Shown: piece after piece, positions 38,701 through 41,242 of the stretch | Position numbering within the stretch: the first letter of the stretch is position 1 | Layout: every line of letters starts with the position of its first letter | Source: a bacterium D16-34 | GTDB lineage: Bacteria > Actinomycetota > Coriobacteriia > Coriobacteriales > Eggerthellaceae | Direction of reading: 5' to 3' | NCBI GenBank assembly: GCA_003612515.1 | Contig: RAZB01000001.1 | Location: forward strand, 248,001 to 312,000 | DNA length: 64,000 bases | Made by a program: the position numbers and the translations under genes | Notes under the pieces: generated by a model | Told to the model about the DNA's origin: nothing | Databases searched by the model: none | Seen by the model: only the letters and a program-made list of their open reading frames with translations

Positions 38701-38702
38701 AT
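8721..38702 (-). CDS. Giant LPXTG-anchored multi-repeat adhesin (about 9,990 residues)
   Basis: One open frame of about 30 kb on the reverse strand with no internal stop. I take the start at 38702 (MKNAKAFSEQQ) because AAGGG lies 8 nt upstream; the frame extends 16 codons further. The N-terminus is an extended signal of about 110 residues: Gln/Ala-rich basic region, hydrophobic helix (VRALSVVMSVLLAVTMF), then RASADP. The first quarter has repeated surface-type beta modules. Two DUF11-like modules lie mid-protein (AGDTIRYTVTLNNTGQI and VGDTLTYTVSLTNNGNV). At least eight SdrD_B-like modules of the pattern GxVWxDxNxDGLQ follow, then a Pro/Glu/Asp stalk, LPKTG, a membrane helix and the tail KRRRDEEEREEV. 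A role as a very long fibrillar adhesin in host or interbacterial contact is inference from architecture. Confidence 0.93.
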   Translation of the reverse strand: MKNAKAFSEQQTTSRQAKAGQTLSGSHQAARQSKAAQQGRAAQQAGASPFGDEFYAAMPFRSRPWVRALSVVMSVLLAVTMFDTTGLSPLVDRASADPVPAADIPALPGTTDALTTKAQDDPADEDDAESPDEAADAADEAAVDVSEDEKNDASEPEVSTVEDTEENRQALLPEGLVSADRVLPQVSEDTEDIDDRFTPSLVLFGAPISDEGTFYVKQGNVSGEYELGNLLESLEGGVLGGSAEGDAVILTFDIPYLYTDAEGNLASTYSEESWKLQRGFDPAADSNSGVQAPMRAALFADDVFEGWSVWQEHEGSYIQLTKEDLQAGVSGKIVLRYEGEPTYDENGEAIDAQTAITNATAPNARPGAMSAQASLPNFEFGLVGDVPADQAVEVSFGYEAHSFTPQATEENPNPETLYGTILRKSVGTFALVNDETTAKATFDVERFGEDPTFADGMGYAQHLVHIAVPEDGFAAESVALSVAYPADWRGVFGQTLEDLMAYKVSEDNTPEANTLSDGSVDTSQEARDEEIFVGVPGQRGVLVYDVTDLSEEQLASLNPKDAATFDDLGLSPVSYHVAGDARLQLQLTGGDGAISAGTERVLYVAAPYSADQLEQKTTNAEQFKAAQAIFDVQASVKIKNHTFSLTDHRVMDISFARGVDTPAADGDGSGDGSGNGSGDDSDDGEDGDDGEEPGADPGSTDSIETTNPDDAQQQITLSPESVLGTVGGALPGVANTPLYGQAAADGLLNNTPELDDSLITFLYETNAPKPLYASGMIMPLAEGSVAGLLDPNLTATAGGGQSLGSNMFMIKDTDSPTVTMDATPRFTDGYLGTSSDVPAEQARHAVVFTLYIPYLYFDANGVMQETYDKAEWDQNQASAGGNPLNNGQRLTATIGSDFFTDQRWALYSEDLRMNITNYATLNTFFPGGTLTGRFQFTYVGPNRDYRMPRNFGPLTMNVRFMGNIPENTGGTIMEGVKWSAYTNANGETTTSRVDEVIQPGAASSTGSSRRVTYIKTNLDWTPTVKCVSEPILWDRYNYMAYEVEVKNISESADSVIDYLGFIFNFPSAVLNYGEGMTTQDVCQWSMDPSGAVSKVDRPSIGAGLTYTGMPKQGGILVYDITDAQSDLYDQLDMEDFHNADELGLQKLTYTTAGQDGQMSLIIHPEANENDKTHNFMGGVLQAAPEGTPADQVHDSKKFLIALPFTTNFVGEYDPTSPSGISYKPVQLRTTATVYFGGRGEGNDYAWAKQTTVSSTFKATELNFEQSKYVVNPITGSMALSAEAPLGYPVSYVVEGSNSNGSNVPLFGRDLNTTFGAELVDQLPSGFELQGLDITVNRSSQTPTAADPSLSDWYDLAGQVVQFEVTDKAGKTSWETLTLPVEVSRTADSVVYRLGHNDPDSAQMNGDTSAKGIAQLLEERGIAAIPRKSYPAGQTPAKTFTGKFRLVYKSPLPKNVSIASSLKVTGTMRVANQSYPNTAQTLYGERRWITAGAGQFMSLPHESEISSATFNPVVTRPQVTARAYSTYNGDYQTAPVGYEKQRKEALVKEPDAGWRFYVSNTSKSKMEPATFTVAGLAQTDPLTNLRDDFTTRQVRISKALLDHASIDNAVITYYPTVAGAALPLTVTLTESQLRSYIDNNPTLSDGTDNPTYGDVILPRSLWRDGFFSSIVLNLNYFDGNAPEAGENAFVEINGTPTRVQDIVMTGTFATNYGLNAGNQTHTQQATLVSMYVPIRPTVTANYGYNDGTRTYTNDNDTSTSITRMPYRWGDQKSEEAWYSFALENDSDYLMRNYNMDIVINDMIETTDSEGNAVVRGFIPYTVRMNDFHYGEITDLDGSTYDGWMQQGDGIVDYLEFYDNTQTLTGDADADAAITPVGRLTMDDIVAKGYLTETTPGSGVYTMNIPLDELYPGKLIKTTRVHYTQVRRRAVKKNNTASVVYMLGRVDTHGTNFNERVTADVSAYPTTNEYGSNMLRKNNTTMHIQPFTATVTAQATKPTGVRPNPGSAKVGGNGATSTSGDYVEIANYAEGVGYTFTVKNPAAARSDNAVVSLDVLSLSDYLDVPVAGVRGFWSKQITFDQGLFALGTKVNETGQPSAFKEAKFFFRAADGTHAPTGDNAVADVTLTADELRALFTFAADGTGTATVDLASGKFASVSDLYLERVDLVYDEIDPVDAAKVLKVDVKGTANWWYQRIGSTDINDLNARMTIKQNGEFDTKNSFNRLTSLVIFRPALELHTFGQYGQNNYTDTYASSNSANSDGNRTRVTVPYDRDFKMWARVENERNISTLDDVDINVKMPLKWESVAQFDGTTVNAWTGFHTTKITVTSSLFETFKNGTVGTIELTGYPDLNNTEQRKIVLEPSDDYTPKSGTPRAFKVQSSTITPGEDPDGRFDEILVTDEGLQIGEEFIYHYGIANLTTCELHSWKDMDFEDSAAGNGSQNIIFDGFDDSNFASVEVMSARTTNYLNGLRTPVLNNPYTVVRTDDSDIYVSKMYFDAVSRAGLYDDGSGVSGTDRFNRYTQGSNDSCHWRHTNASNGCDGERNAALEVGYKSQVSLMSDFRQVNNAPQQNAPEWSCGHNEQQGMPFVGSFTYNSGALLHVTQNVPSSVFDAYYVKIRSAAVPYVEGITVTYTNGKTLYVSEQEIRDAWADGSAYSKQTDINGQKYFRLNLLKTDADGNPVASFGSSASEDAYARKDGIEDYNDPDEPGNPVKSITYDVSINQNQFANAENLFTDGTFDANGDAWQAEGNPDYGTWYGISNGDWASWVNNMAFEVTGRTYRITAASGINSQTEITMEVGEDEGGNVRPQHKAVKRYTKANNQNASGVKSNWAYQDYHRYGDYWSHLHHEARMRHLISNSSLIIVEDGNYVRKDTVVNSAGAYGNRIGNYGYEDARFADDYHYAISFYRKNIRNKFDTFYNSYDWREGDDWWDTYVSFADRVTLTDTLPTCFPDADLEYYGYLSTGFKFLPNAGVWRHLKTYDNASITLTTQKWDTVNANPSDPDAIPDYTEGATRIIVIKRDGQYLQTGSGDSLALTKISDQGIDYMAAHAGSDNNFYLKFGRPDENEATDIKNAFGVSTTNPDGTESYTRTGAEPATVELDKNEFVKRYTFDLGPYVGNGDTTSEITGEKCDLDAAEAAADFYLMGRPYIYKGQINPRPQSATNPYGGMAQNDGTRDAKNNIYSSYYRYNDSPLTPHNSINWRADYYTSDRPHRYTDDAYYLGYLIPFAYRHDLSAKNGNDNDVDMYDYKIDNKEPNLAEYEVRFWNDEDRDKNIADRDLRADGSKRITHISGVTLTNDLNDSFRLQKIYMPSQFVTTDPDRDALWFGAGALQVWLNGSASTTPTISLTWQQMIDEGILSEKPLSTGSHAGDYVIDLEKYLRNHYAELGLSGVEYEAVEDTNTLPDNGSGWAADTSVNHTYAQPWVSKFSFRFESPNADRAHPETMLDSGEYLSASRQWHWSATSSSTAVLKDKEGNTLPANTVPDYTFAYDGVYVDRTVDNFKGATETTTTDLDAGNWDTSSTPTFCKDGNAFDPWERRNTLTSTNVSTKDPNFDKLETQPASTQDYNMYHRLGLLETSVTRGKTITNADGTKRTVFAYDKDDASLTSPESYNPDAGVANDITNGNLYAGDYVEYILYMGAQPNQNTPAGSGEALPLEQLNARFEANKGQRIVGWEIATQDAAGNRVAGNTTGHEVTAWLTDAAGGSKRKVEPQTDLSYYDPTSTLTSRAFDGEGADVISAQAASGSTEGMAENRNLLFSVSTYDANNPTASQIKPGTGVYIRVITQMTDELETVDDYNTTDNEAYTDNEPAYKGQDVRATLYAAPRPLHGYTQYRSVLKGVYGSAVYNYYSDYDNKTSYHTDTTSNGSGVGPIHYSTLNEGNLAFDGKLQLTSRVYSTTRFHNHTNKPVTVDAQFTTNTLTNPNQKADGDGNPAQLTVTGIKNYTQHTNDVRVTVRFTNSNDGGDPAGLRMFELTEKPYIAASNTTVKQEGGQKVALRYRTDMPASKNLTYTDESGATQTGRPPIKIEYYDAEWNVAAADVQTHGALAKLSDDEAAMAAAALIDGDQISEPTEEESLFEAPNDVATGDEPDQGELLNSLAQSAPDALANTAGAWVSYEDLEAKYGASSTPEATPEGHSSNANVFRTVTGIRWTYYDVPATEANGSSDYLLEDVALVGVARYSDTRPGTAAITSSEQPNSWNPATAVDAAFTHYHDESTSLDYYTAANVASASGAVTRSDTEAVEHGVWRTKQDEEKTKNIVIYRRTPVMQFQTQTFQTEEQAATPYANNAAQKTGYIPGEKFYYKNTLINVPKNTNPGIRQLEGELFNPVFYELVPVDYLKTDESEEIDADYLLNKVTVSWKDRNGKDVLASRTTGMHLKVEAVDTYTDFEQPDFGGSMVYTSGGAGSYRIFSDLNPTAKDVSRSTTYTLFKISWEADTPGQGGSIITPEDEATRPVDDTTPGSTRMEVGDTIELYYPVRSALDGLPQVYNQLGSGTGTGSLNNTGLEPAYFPRMGEYYYYDYAYSNSAAGRINPLNGGAISLNNEASSATYVNNGSVMMDLDSLHLDAAFSGDKPEQTDTWEMFDGSLTYIPGVATNINYYYAWWDVNNWGVNGGQNRDSYGNPRIVFMDEDIRTARNYQQVRYTPRPFSGSVAESMDLLPSNTRYENWWDSGSANEGPSARANDGGSAFTNRELRTYYSYVTQPRTQGDVTNRTERWASETPLVWSETRVHLQKAWLATSSDFISQTEGSDLKSARKYDSGVDGRYWWRVGDTDYAGQWLRDRRGTLNDQYTTALEYNQDFTAQLRAYNYGDRTLDGIEFTYIMPRGVEPKFMADDAADSIDVSDLDALTALMNSEATAKAYLMTGKGSPAGEGDDAYLSGVTWEQIDQSLVSIEVVQSPASEDKGYRAPSASQDTASYRKGSNARLLSTDDLAADTAKSTYSNNPSTATTMHDAAYRDSSQPWVIKIKVNKDLGKWYARNADNRANNQADPDAYGDYGYQIAVNLASHVFANNESGAWYDRVLTRPIDTKPIGDDTMGGEEPSRSSAYYQIFDVDHFEGRAATGYKNMQPYGMDYKYSIRTRHISAGSYQQQSGSPNMPAINGYTIQNLTVRTDTGNPMGSVVANDIDNLWGLAYKGATNTDSSWSGTGSGGGYDKDDSDEPGVDNNMEYNFAKSYVLEKAASNTDPDMADTAQAGDTIRYTVTLNNTGQIDTDEMQIIDTFSGNVDDLVFDEATQVERADNTATITMPATKAGTSSSVSYAYTIKADDTLITNSIGDDESQKTSIAVADNHDYSLTKEVSLSKTSGNADEAAALTPEVGDTLTYTVSLTNNGNVATGEVAVTDTFSGNAELLTFADGVDYTVIENPERDDVVYPDGYYEDPDTGELYFKNPGTGELSPLDGPAPDGWDPELPWPPFDRVVIPDNHEVAFTLQSAEVGQATQVSYSYVIQEGDTTLTNSVVEEGGDAQSTTVTLGEALPAPEPEPEPDPDPDTNPDEHAQMPEASTASMSTFAANTLGNAVAVVLEQAAASDTTAFATAPSMRSGGGITTNGETTIYAETGTRAVQRQPLVRVWNTIGENGISGPSTDYYMAAETATRQLNIHVENRYWWDSYARYSWENWVQEQRTASYSTNGGQKGSLVLPVVTTVLPKGVVPVHRTTRAPYGKWVDVEQPFELEDWDIALSTNAQRGNTAQVTNNNQTDEWKKQNFTATVTYEQVSPEYQIEGEDLEYRFVIRFIANGDDLDHADADEQRIDAYDMDTFKFDIAVSDEPDWPEEPNNTEAARSSGNIRTYVTSKMTGYKFLADTDISGNPYTVGAPARYRGETSSGNNHHVTDRNYDMRLDAPIASYRYQYGPWQDHYSYGRPPGYSGSAVLHNDLQDYITYDVNRPGQLVYETDGFNKPYVQHAAYGSGNGSYFTQTGTLPRNYYNDGTQTVEGVQNNPLTGYYGKYTESGGTFGSGLNSVGLVGPAGNAGLNASDYTYRTQVGLSAATTNNLNGNNVASVTEPFVAANLGTAATHVDGGAYCTLKVRFMAPTLSSNYEVEMDPSDRPLDSDESTWSATLAASELPGANAGRSAWYGVPTSGSTGRGAQANNVMNNDGTVSAQGDAEKPLEYNETPWFAATLRASNPNGTAGVGGQGAINHGRLVFAINLPKEVTFFDHDKLMDNAADENLSVFERYLANYEGDDYSFYVERTYKDRHTGTFVHEKLTPKQLIAQGWTVNITYQPDYDENNFTNKDYGKPDRDDPNDLVSDEAIKSKSHEGETIVIELAAPDDATDEEFDKHDNLLSAYWAGVHPDGWFGYQDVITVKLRTRVDNLGSEDTATEGAVNDGRAVSYQEQMNTIRSWDGDMSDAYYTSEDRQLEWMGDGDWTHAYSDSYADESKRGTTAYKDTRPADPLGEYGVADFAAQKPALFQTASTKYYDRGAFIDVVTGENIDAIDYDKDSLYDDVYISARAGWFRVRKPMASVRADTAILRQPLTDPRFPNVKLAEDGHDGGSNQFYITQAINTGGAVNSFIVDWQVPFWSTGGSSVSDAPFQSTDMAIGRIEPNIRRVQTGVWEVPGAEYKYVNAAGDEVEEGTAGAKRVPANEAAVTESKLRVFVYVRKASTNPTITNSGFDEQNGSTYQDHENYALAGTDADRDYFYGEDDISDPNTADNAKGTWQMVGSTTGYKVSDKTNTTIMINNGANEDVKQVRWVIKAVGEDGNINSDYESHRTAVPHGFRLAVDALPDNDASQDTIDATAGSQEPDDVDPGRHNTGWEYYTMSNGEYILDDDGNKIIKNGTVMPDSITKNAAGILSQTLISEDPSVQQRPIPDMPLYNMTRINSHLYASGTEADGIALLAEGDATEWTTASHINHFVSATPRYDDTKFVETERDRAGFFRDPEFPFLKLDMVQSYFTGSWNSSYSWVSNDLAIDPTGSRMLRYQITLTNLSAEQAEALGVQGKPQVDYCTNPQISLLFPFIEGYGAASALTSDGFTYVPYSEASKSTHPLSLDYRSDAVITREPLLGPDGKPMYMLDGDGNKIPVLDADGNQVMDENGDPVWEILYNDVVEEPAHNLNSTTPMWTYHIVNVSDDLQTQTPVDELGSSDAQLSNPKVGGDLLVEDKIASATSKYNRKFMNWRFSGQPYSDGTPRRGSLDMGQAVVIELLMPIRSDANSALAQELLRTTGYGYKDGNFTGYVPAVQTSKNKVALERDSFDANLDSKTDQKMITMQLEAIGFATRETISQSKVSTTDLNTRFNKDVNGPAAAPEGSDYSYTLDAINEGGDEEKANGYIRTAFMDVMPYVGDTQVSQLNNKEPVQRNSTWNGWMQDLDSIEMILVDPRDEDNPEGRVLAIDGSEASVWVGPIATRGSQLVPLSEAGITMPYSMGGDPFEQRNIINWMAEKSDTDADMTTINMVNVNTLKAYVAAHPTEADKLLKSIRFVWGKLTDDNINLPPQGYVTLQYRLHTPLNLPKYTGNLTGDPIFDMNLDITQPDLNPDLAERLAEVTQWNTYAQRVTTNGRMNGNDELVELREVSQAGVFVNAPDDRGYLGDYVWMDPDWDGLQNDTAGETVTDSLGRETTYHKAANGRFLISTDKTVDDETGQWTGLYGDGLHTADILEDVNFDGKVEDPGINGVKVELLNEYGLPCNRDGEVAVLRNDELTNFEDAWVVADPRTGVPLRNELDGYIGATTGEPYSYVTESDYYDNKGYWILSNLKPGKYKLRFTFPREYCQYSLTTKITGPDDARNPLLVTRNNNQMVVTTQNAIEVKAVEYDKDAFEAGQPDLVHQRYDARATSYDVGIARPVTYTGVVFRDDMLDDQTEEDPDDINGVLDYVGIDMTAADPMTSGKQERELRLQNMRVTVHEYDPLTDMWKDEAAIDADGNKAQRDSNANGEFSFRLKPDKYYVITCEDLRPRLLKPTVYTWNDDALALPADGSNVWDNDLRYEGGIGQTKPFLAQVPTNASGVAVMEDNNNTWLGYRYYRKLAFGWVDGTKGYLGNYVWNDENYDGIQGSLESGIGGVQVSLEQYWWRPTGHVGGTTSSDNLLGRGEWVLVPADKQPNNLVQSTTPSGQYVFKGISTYVADPEAPPTMAEDNKPKYLAGYRIRIDRSLLKNHAQDWGVTLRNNATTLSETGDVMVPDEERDSDINSRALITGPFGGGVAYYFNEDGAATNYDDTAFNSMIVVAGEVTEDTSDEYISVIRQGGTLMQYDLSTANRIDHWDAGLVEVPRSEVTGRVWQDDNYDGLQAKNDDGTYAEDEPGVPGQAVIMTQWYYDPNNTNEDGVNGHWFQNESFGEDSRTSQMTYDEEGNATGVLAPVVTDGVAKDGAVTVLTNEDGEYVFDNLPTAYTNDNGEHFLAGYRIRLANLKVEDGNHWLLTRYHATAEEDKVGGADGALTLATDSDVSDTFVDTGAGLPLQGREFFNANDRSAGTRAHEGQIILADTTTDSRTGHGSRVSVSGSDVATGQSGSVTYDWLTARTNEDGERTIAGGDVGELPAPQRDIVGVIWTDANNDGIQNDADPDDPKSQAEEGRNGIRVTLERYYFDDAKGEWVPDPAWGDWEAYEQDNQTGIGSDEAGHSQLTATGIGPDGEEQDGVYRFEDLFTQTRVDNQGVVYAYRVRVTDPQYKLNAYLIAKYQQGDDFTVDSDLVLRNAYLMGDEEYDVLLDTADATSVPANQVSALPSQNSNQDKGLGVDESSRSKRAGNEMVNMLLDAQQAFSLARTGLVNYDLANGSDRAYNHGALLDVPFQTISGYLWIDKNYDGLRNDEGSGLANKTVILRTWLWDEDAQKWITLEEAGLGSEGSVVTTTTDADGFYSFENLLVSTRRDPVDHADDYSLLGYTVEVQGETTEDAEGVLGLPVTNLLVSSEVEDAEGNTDATNSKVHRIDDATLTQNVGYADRGNYALAWSEHNTDEDRQVLDGRLVLASVADEGTQPDYRIEGNGLAFDIAFGIDETRMNGGFGPFGTSTVKGIVWDDQNYDGLRDVRTDLDDPDAIFSMLEPAVPGQPVYLVQYYLDHDGEWVLNTRFGDGAPLVGDLKATKDTITVVHPIEGIEYSLDGVTWYGGNATPWPAEEGVFTADMGVTPATEFAVSCRRADEDAADGYIYCEQPMKVLTLGAVGFYGDSGDFDVDGTTATLIRTPGGNDAEFGWEYTLDDPTSDNAEWVRPDEEGNLVFSGLNPLTNYSITARTAGSEVVAVGEADGAGEGGEGSEGGDETPDNPDDPENPGEIVEPGEPLAPTEITTLAGGAGNSVGYIPAGSNTPQVSVMPMPLGARGAITDIQGVYTFADLPSFVQLNADGQCVPYGTPGAEDDVYLAGYRLTLGTTPAGFAPSRFQVPNSPLRTNSDVYRDEDGMLQLAEQFIEGDAIRSDGYVLVGVAAQSGDGHQYEDTYNGITYDTPRPMDLQRGGDAGLKETSPAYIAGTVWNDADQSGTLDENERGIANVPMKLTRYWYSVNEDGEETWIYDAAFNNNEDEDAYECEQLTAADGTYKFDELETTGLQVIDNEEVMVVYGYRVNMVEVPAEFSVTAANVGGDITVDSDLNEATTRMMPDEPIDGLVVLATLQLPGEAEEMLIDGPDGERWSIAGINPSDNNDAGLVHFNSANIAGHVWFDPEQDGLQTEEDERLADQVVVLERRSTSVADALEQGWKSRITDGAPGSNLNGAGEPLEAAERYTEEYVDDTPVVPEEPSDPDTPDNPDEPTTPEEPDVPGEPTDPSEPGEPDTPEEPDVPSEPTDPSEPTDPVDPDETQTVILHLARAFAMEDTAAGEDADEQEPPLERLEDDGILHEGVWTQVATRTTNEGGEYSFEGMPLVDEQGKPYEYRIRMNKPEGTSYVPIHVGSDDNLDNDYAHLNVLGEITPEEQGVTDVLKVIGTRNAGPNAYGHAYTVLQNGSWNADAGRSVDLGIYKPEEPEEPVVPDDPVVPNNPETPYAPQTPNPLEETPLLKDLPKLMKLPKTGDISLLVLIASILGLLLALAIIKRRRDEEEREEV
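9450..9690 (-). repeat. Pro/Glu/Asp/Ser-rich stalk of the giant adhesin
   Basis: Short repeats of EEPDVPGEPTDPSEP type (period about 4-6 residues) span about 80 codons. In wall-anchored proteins such stalks carry the ectodomain through the peptidoglycan. A second, shorter low-complexity linker rich in Gly, Asp and Ser lies near 36600-36720. The underlying DNA is repetitive and liable to length change. Confidence 0.75.
9690..16090 (-). repeat. SdrD_B-like repeat block of the giant adhesin
   Basis: Eight modules share a Val/Leu-Trp-x-Asp-x-Asn-x-Asp-Gly core. Approximate positions from N- to C-terminal, by decreasing coordinate, are 16050, 14710, 14000, 13190, 12440, 11780, 10430 and 9860. Each is followed by a strand such as LEQYWW, MTQWYY, LERYYF, LVQYYL or LTRYWY, and by a calcium-binding-like DGxYxFxxL segment. 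The SdrD_B family forms rigid calcium-dependent rods in staphylococcal Sdr proteins. The modules are too diverged at DNA level for easy recombination. Confidence 0.8.
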
Positions 38703-39312
38703 AATTGTGACCCTTGTCCAGCTTCTCTTCGATGAGAACAGTTTCTGCACTCATCCCAACACGCACGTCGGGTTGTTATGTGCGCTAAATTTTCAATGTT
38801 CGATGGTACGTTTTTGCGGCATGACCTGCTATTTATTACAGCATCAGTGGCGGCTTTATAGATTGCCCATTCCGACAACAGTCGTCACGCTCAGATGCCT
38901 CGCCTCATCGAACTTTTGCTTTCTCAAGCAACTCGCAGAAAGACCCCTTAATAACTGCTGGGCAGACAGATTCATTCCCTCAAATGAATTATTCATCCCC
39001 ACCTGCGCATACACAATTATCGCAGAGTAATCCATACGATAGCGAAAGTATATCTTTATTGCTACAGAACATCAACCAATTGGCAACACTTTTTCGGCAT
39101 TTCGCCTGATTAATTGACCTATTCACTTAGTTTTCCCAGTTCAGCAATGCTCACCTTCGAAATGTAATGTTGGATATTTTGTAGCATATATGAAGAATTG
39201 CGTGAACAAACAGCCTGGCCACGCTGCACCTGCCCGCCGGCGCGCAACCGCGCCCGTCCGCGCGACCAGGCATTATGTTGCAGCTCATTTCGTAGCCGCC
39301 AAAAAGCATCTA

Positions 39313-39464
39313 AGAATTTGCAGGTTTTGGCTGGAAAAGTGCCCTCGTCGGTGTTTTGGGCGCCGAAATCAAGCGAATTTCCCCGACAAGGGCACTTTTT
39401 AAACCAATTTGTCATCAGATTCCCCGACAAGAGGCCTTTTCCAGCCAAAACTTCGAAATTTGCT
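39313..39464. repeat. Dispersed inverted-repeat element, copy 1
   Basis: The ends are inverted copies of GTTTTGGCTGGAAAAG (left about 39323-39339, right about 39436-39452), flanked by matching AATTTGC/AAATTT sequences. Inside, GTGCCCTCGTCGG (39340-39352) is mirrored by CCCCGACAAGGGCACTTTTT (39381-39400). A second copy lies at 54990-55134. No transposase is attached; it could be a MITE-like or REP-like element, or encode a structured RNA. Confidence 0.75.
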
Positions 39465-39621
39465 ACAAAAAATCACTTCGCGAACTCTTGAGTCTCCTTC
39501 AACCAGGCTCGCGACCTGCGGCAACCTGGCGGGAGGCCGGCGGGCTGGCGGGCGGCGGGCGTCCGACATGCGTTCGTAAGCGACCACGGCAAGAACCGCG
39601 CGCACAACACACCCCAAAAGC

Positions 39622-39650
39622 AAAGGCGAGGCCGCTGTGACCTCGCCTTT
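39622..39650 (-). terminator. Terminator of the permease transcript
   Basis: A perfect 10-bp stem, AAAGGCGAGG (39622-39631) with CCTCGCCTTT (39641-39650) and a 9-nt loop, lies 70 nt beyond the permease stop. Read on the reverse strand it is followed by a T-rich GCTTTTG tail. Confidence 0.8.
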
Positions 39651-39719
39651 ATCTATCATCCTTGTAAATGCGCGCCGTGTGAACTTACGTGCAAGAATTC
39701 AAATGCATGAGCTTTGAAG

Positions 39720-41117
39720 CTAGCACTCGAGATTTCTAAATGCCTCAGGAACTTCTTTGTATCCCTTGGATTTAACTGCACCAATGATCAGGCCAATTAT
39801 CAACCAAACTACACCTACCACATAGGTCGGTATGTCAAAACCAGTGAACACAAACACCAAAATGGCAATGCCAAGGAACGGGCAGATGAGATACTTCAGC
39901 CAGTCGCCAAAGGTGTTGCGCTGCTTCTCTTTCACGAAGAAGTACAAGAACACTGCGAAGTTCAGCAGCACAAACGAAGACAACGCACCGAAGTTAACGA
40001 AGCGTGAAAGCATAACCATGTCTCCAAAGAATGCCGTCACGATCAGTGCCAAACCACCCAAAACGAGCGAAGCAACCCACGGGGTTTGATACTTCGGATG
40101 AACCTTGCCAAAGAAGCGCGGAATCACGCCGTCGCGACCCATGGAGTACAGCAAACGAGCTGATGCGGTTTGCGCATTCATGATGTTAGCGATACCAACA
40201 GCAACGATGTTTACCACCAGCAAGATGTTGCGAAGTACCACGCCACCAGCTGCTTCAGCTGCATCAAAGAAGCCAGTCTCAATTGAGATTGCCTCCCAGT
40301 CGGGCTGGATCAGCGCTGCGACATACGTCTGAGCTACGAACACAACAACCATGATGCACAGTGCGATGATGATGCCCTTGCCAATGTTCTTTTCGGGCTG
40401 ATAGGTTTCCTCGGCCAGCGTTGACATGCCGTCGAAGCCCAAGAATGACAAGCATGCAATAGACACAGCCATCGCAATGAAGTGCGCGTCTACCTCGCCT
40501 GCTTTCCAAAGCGGGTCAACGGACAGCTCACCATAGCCGCCTCCGCCAAGCACAAATGATGTGCCGATTGCAATAAAGGCAATGACTGCCAAGATCTCAA
40601 CGATAAAGATGATCCAGTCAATACCTTTCGACATGGAAATACCGCGGATGTTTACGAAGGTGTTAAACACGACGAAAACGATAATCCACAGATACCACGG
40701 ACTTCCTGGCACGAGCGCTACACCCCAGTTTGCAACCATGACCAGCAGCAATGCGGGAACAAAAACGTAGTCCAGCAAGATAAGCCAGCCAGCAATAAAG
40801 CCAACATGAGGGTTAATGCCGCGCTGCACATATGAGTACACTGAACCCGCAATGGGGAACTTCTTCGACATCCACATGTACGAAAGTGCGGTAAAGCTAA
40901 TGGCAATAAAGCCAACGATGTAAACGAGCGGCGTCATGCCGTGGCTGTTTTGCTGGATCTCGCCGTAAATGGACTGCGGGGCGATGATTACCATGAACAG
41001 CACGCCATACAAAATGACGTCGCGCAGTTGGAGCCCACGCTTGAGCTCCTGTTTGTAGCCGAAGGCCTCAATGTCTTCTCCCAGGCCTATAGTCGGCTCG
41101 ACAATTTTGTCCGCCAT
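39720..41117 (-). CDS. APC-family amino acid/polyamine permease
   Basis: Integral membrane transporter of 465 residues with about 12 helices. The start at 41117 is preceded by AGAGGA. IIAPQSIYGEIQQNSHG in helix 1, FPIAGSVYSYVQRGINPHVGF, FLGFDGMSTLAEETYQPEKNIGK and RLLYSMGRDGVIP are the signature stretches of the APC superfamily. They resemble the putrescine importer PuuP most closely among members I remember. The gene lies 125 nt downstream of, and in line with, an acetamidase/formamidase gene, so uptake of an amine or amide that the enzyme then uses is a reasonable idea. The substrate cannot be read from sequence. Confidence 0.88.
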   Translation of the reverse strand: MADKIVEPTIGLGEDIEAFGYKQELKRGLQLRDVILYGVLFMVIIAPQSIYGEIQQNSHGMTPLVYIVGFIAISFTALSYMWMSKKFPIAGSVYSYVQRGINPHVGFIAGWLILLDYVFVPALLLVMVANWGVALVPGSPWYLWIIVFVVFNTFVNIRGISMSKGIDWIIFIVEILAVIAFIAIGTSFVLGGGGYGELSVDPLWKAGEVDAHFIAMAVSIACLSFLGFDGMSTLAEETYQPEKNIGKGIIIALCIMVVVFVAQTYVAALIQPDWEAISIETGFFDAAEAAGGVVLRNILLVVNIVAVGIANIMNAQTASARLLYSMGRDGVIPRFFGKVHPKYQTPWVASLVLGGLALIVTAFFGDMVMLSRFVNFGALSSFVLLNFAVFLYFFVKEKQRNTFGDWLKYLICPFLGIAILVFVFTGFDIPTYVVGVVWLIIGLIIGAVKSKGYKEVPEAFRNLEC

Positions 41118-41242
41118 GGTTTCCTCTCTTCTGAGTAATAAGACGAATATGATCGTTCATGTACACAGGCGCACACGCACCATCACAAGGAACAGCAAAT
41201 TATGATCTCTTGCGACGCAAGTTCGCGATATGTATGTGTAAT

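Larger units (their letters stand above)
38703..39719. other. Intergenic stretch upstream of the giant gene
   Basis: About 1 kb without a convincing gene. The right half holds a modular inverted-repeat element (39313-39464), CG-rich patches (about 39225-39275 and 39528-39570) and the permease terminator. The part next to the giant gene (38703-38900) presumably holds its promoter, but I cannot pick -35/-10 boxes with confidence. Short open frames here lack start signals and are rejected. Confidence 0.6.

Noticed and set aside
8721-38702. Dozens of long open frames antisense to, or in other frames of, the giant adhesin gene
   Set aside because: They are shadows created by the codon bias of a 30-kb gene. 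They lack ribosome-binding sites and domains, and the reverse frame is continuous with coherent domains.
39119-39659. Open frames across the dispersed element at 39.3 kb, and 54989-55201 across its second copy
   Set aside because: The shared peptide similarity is explained by the non-coding inverted-repeat element; the frames differ between copies and lack starts.
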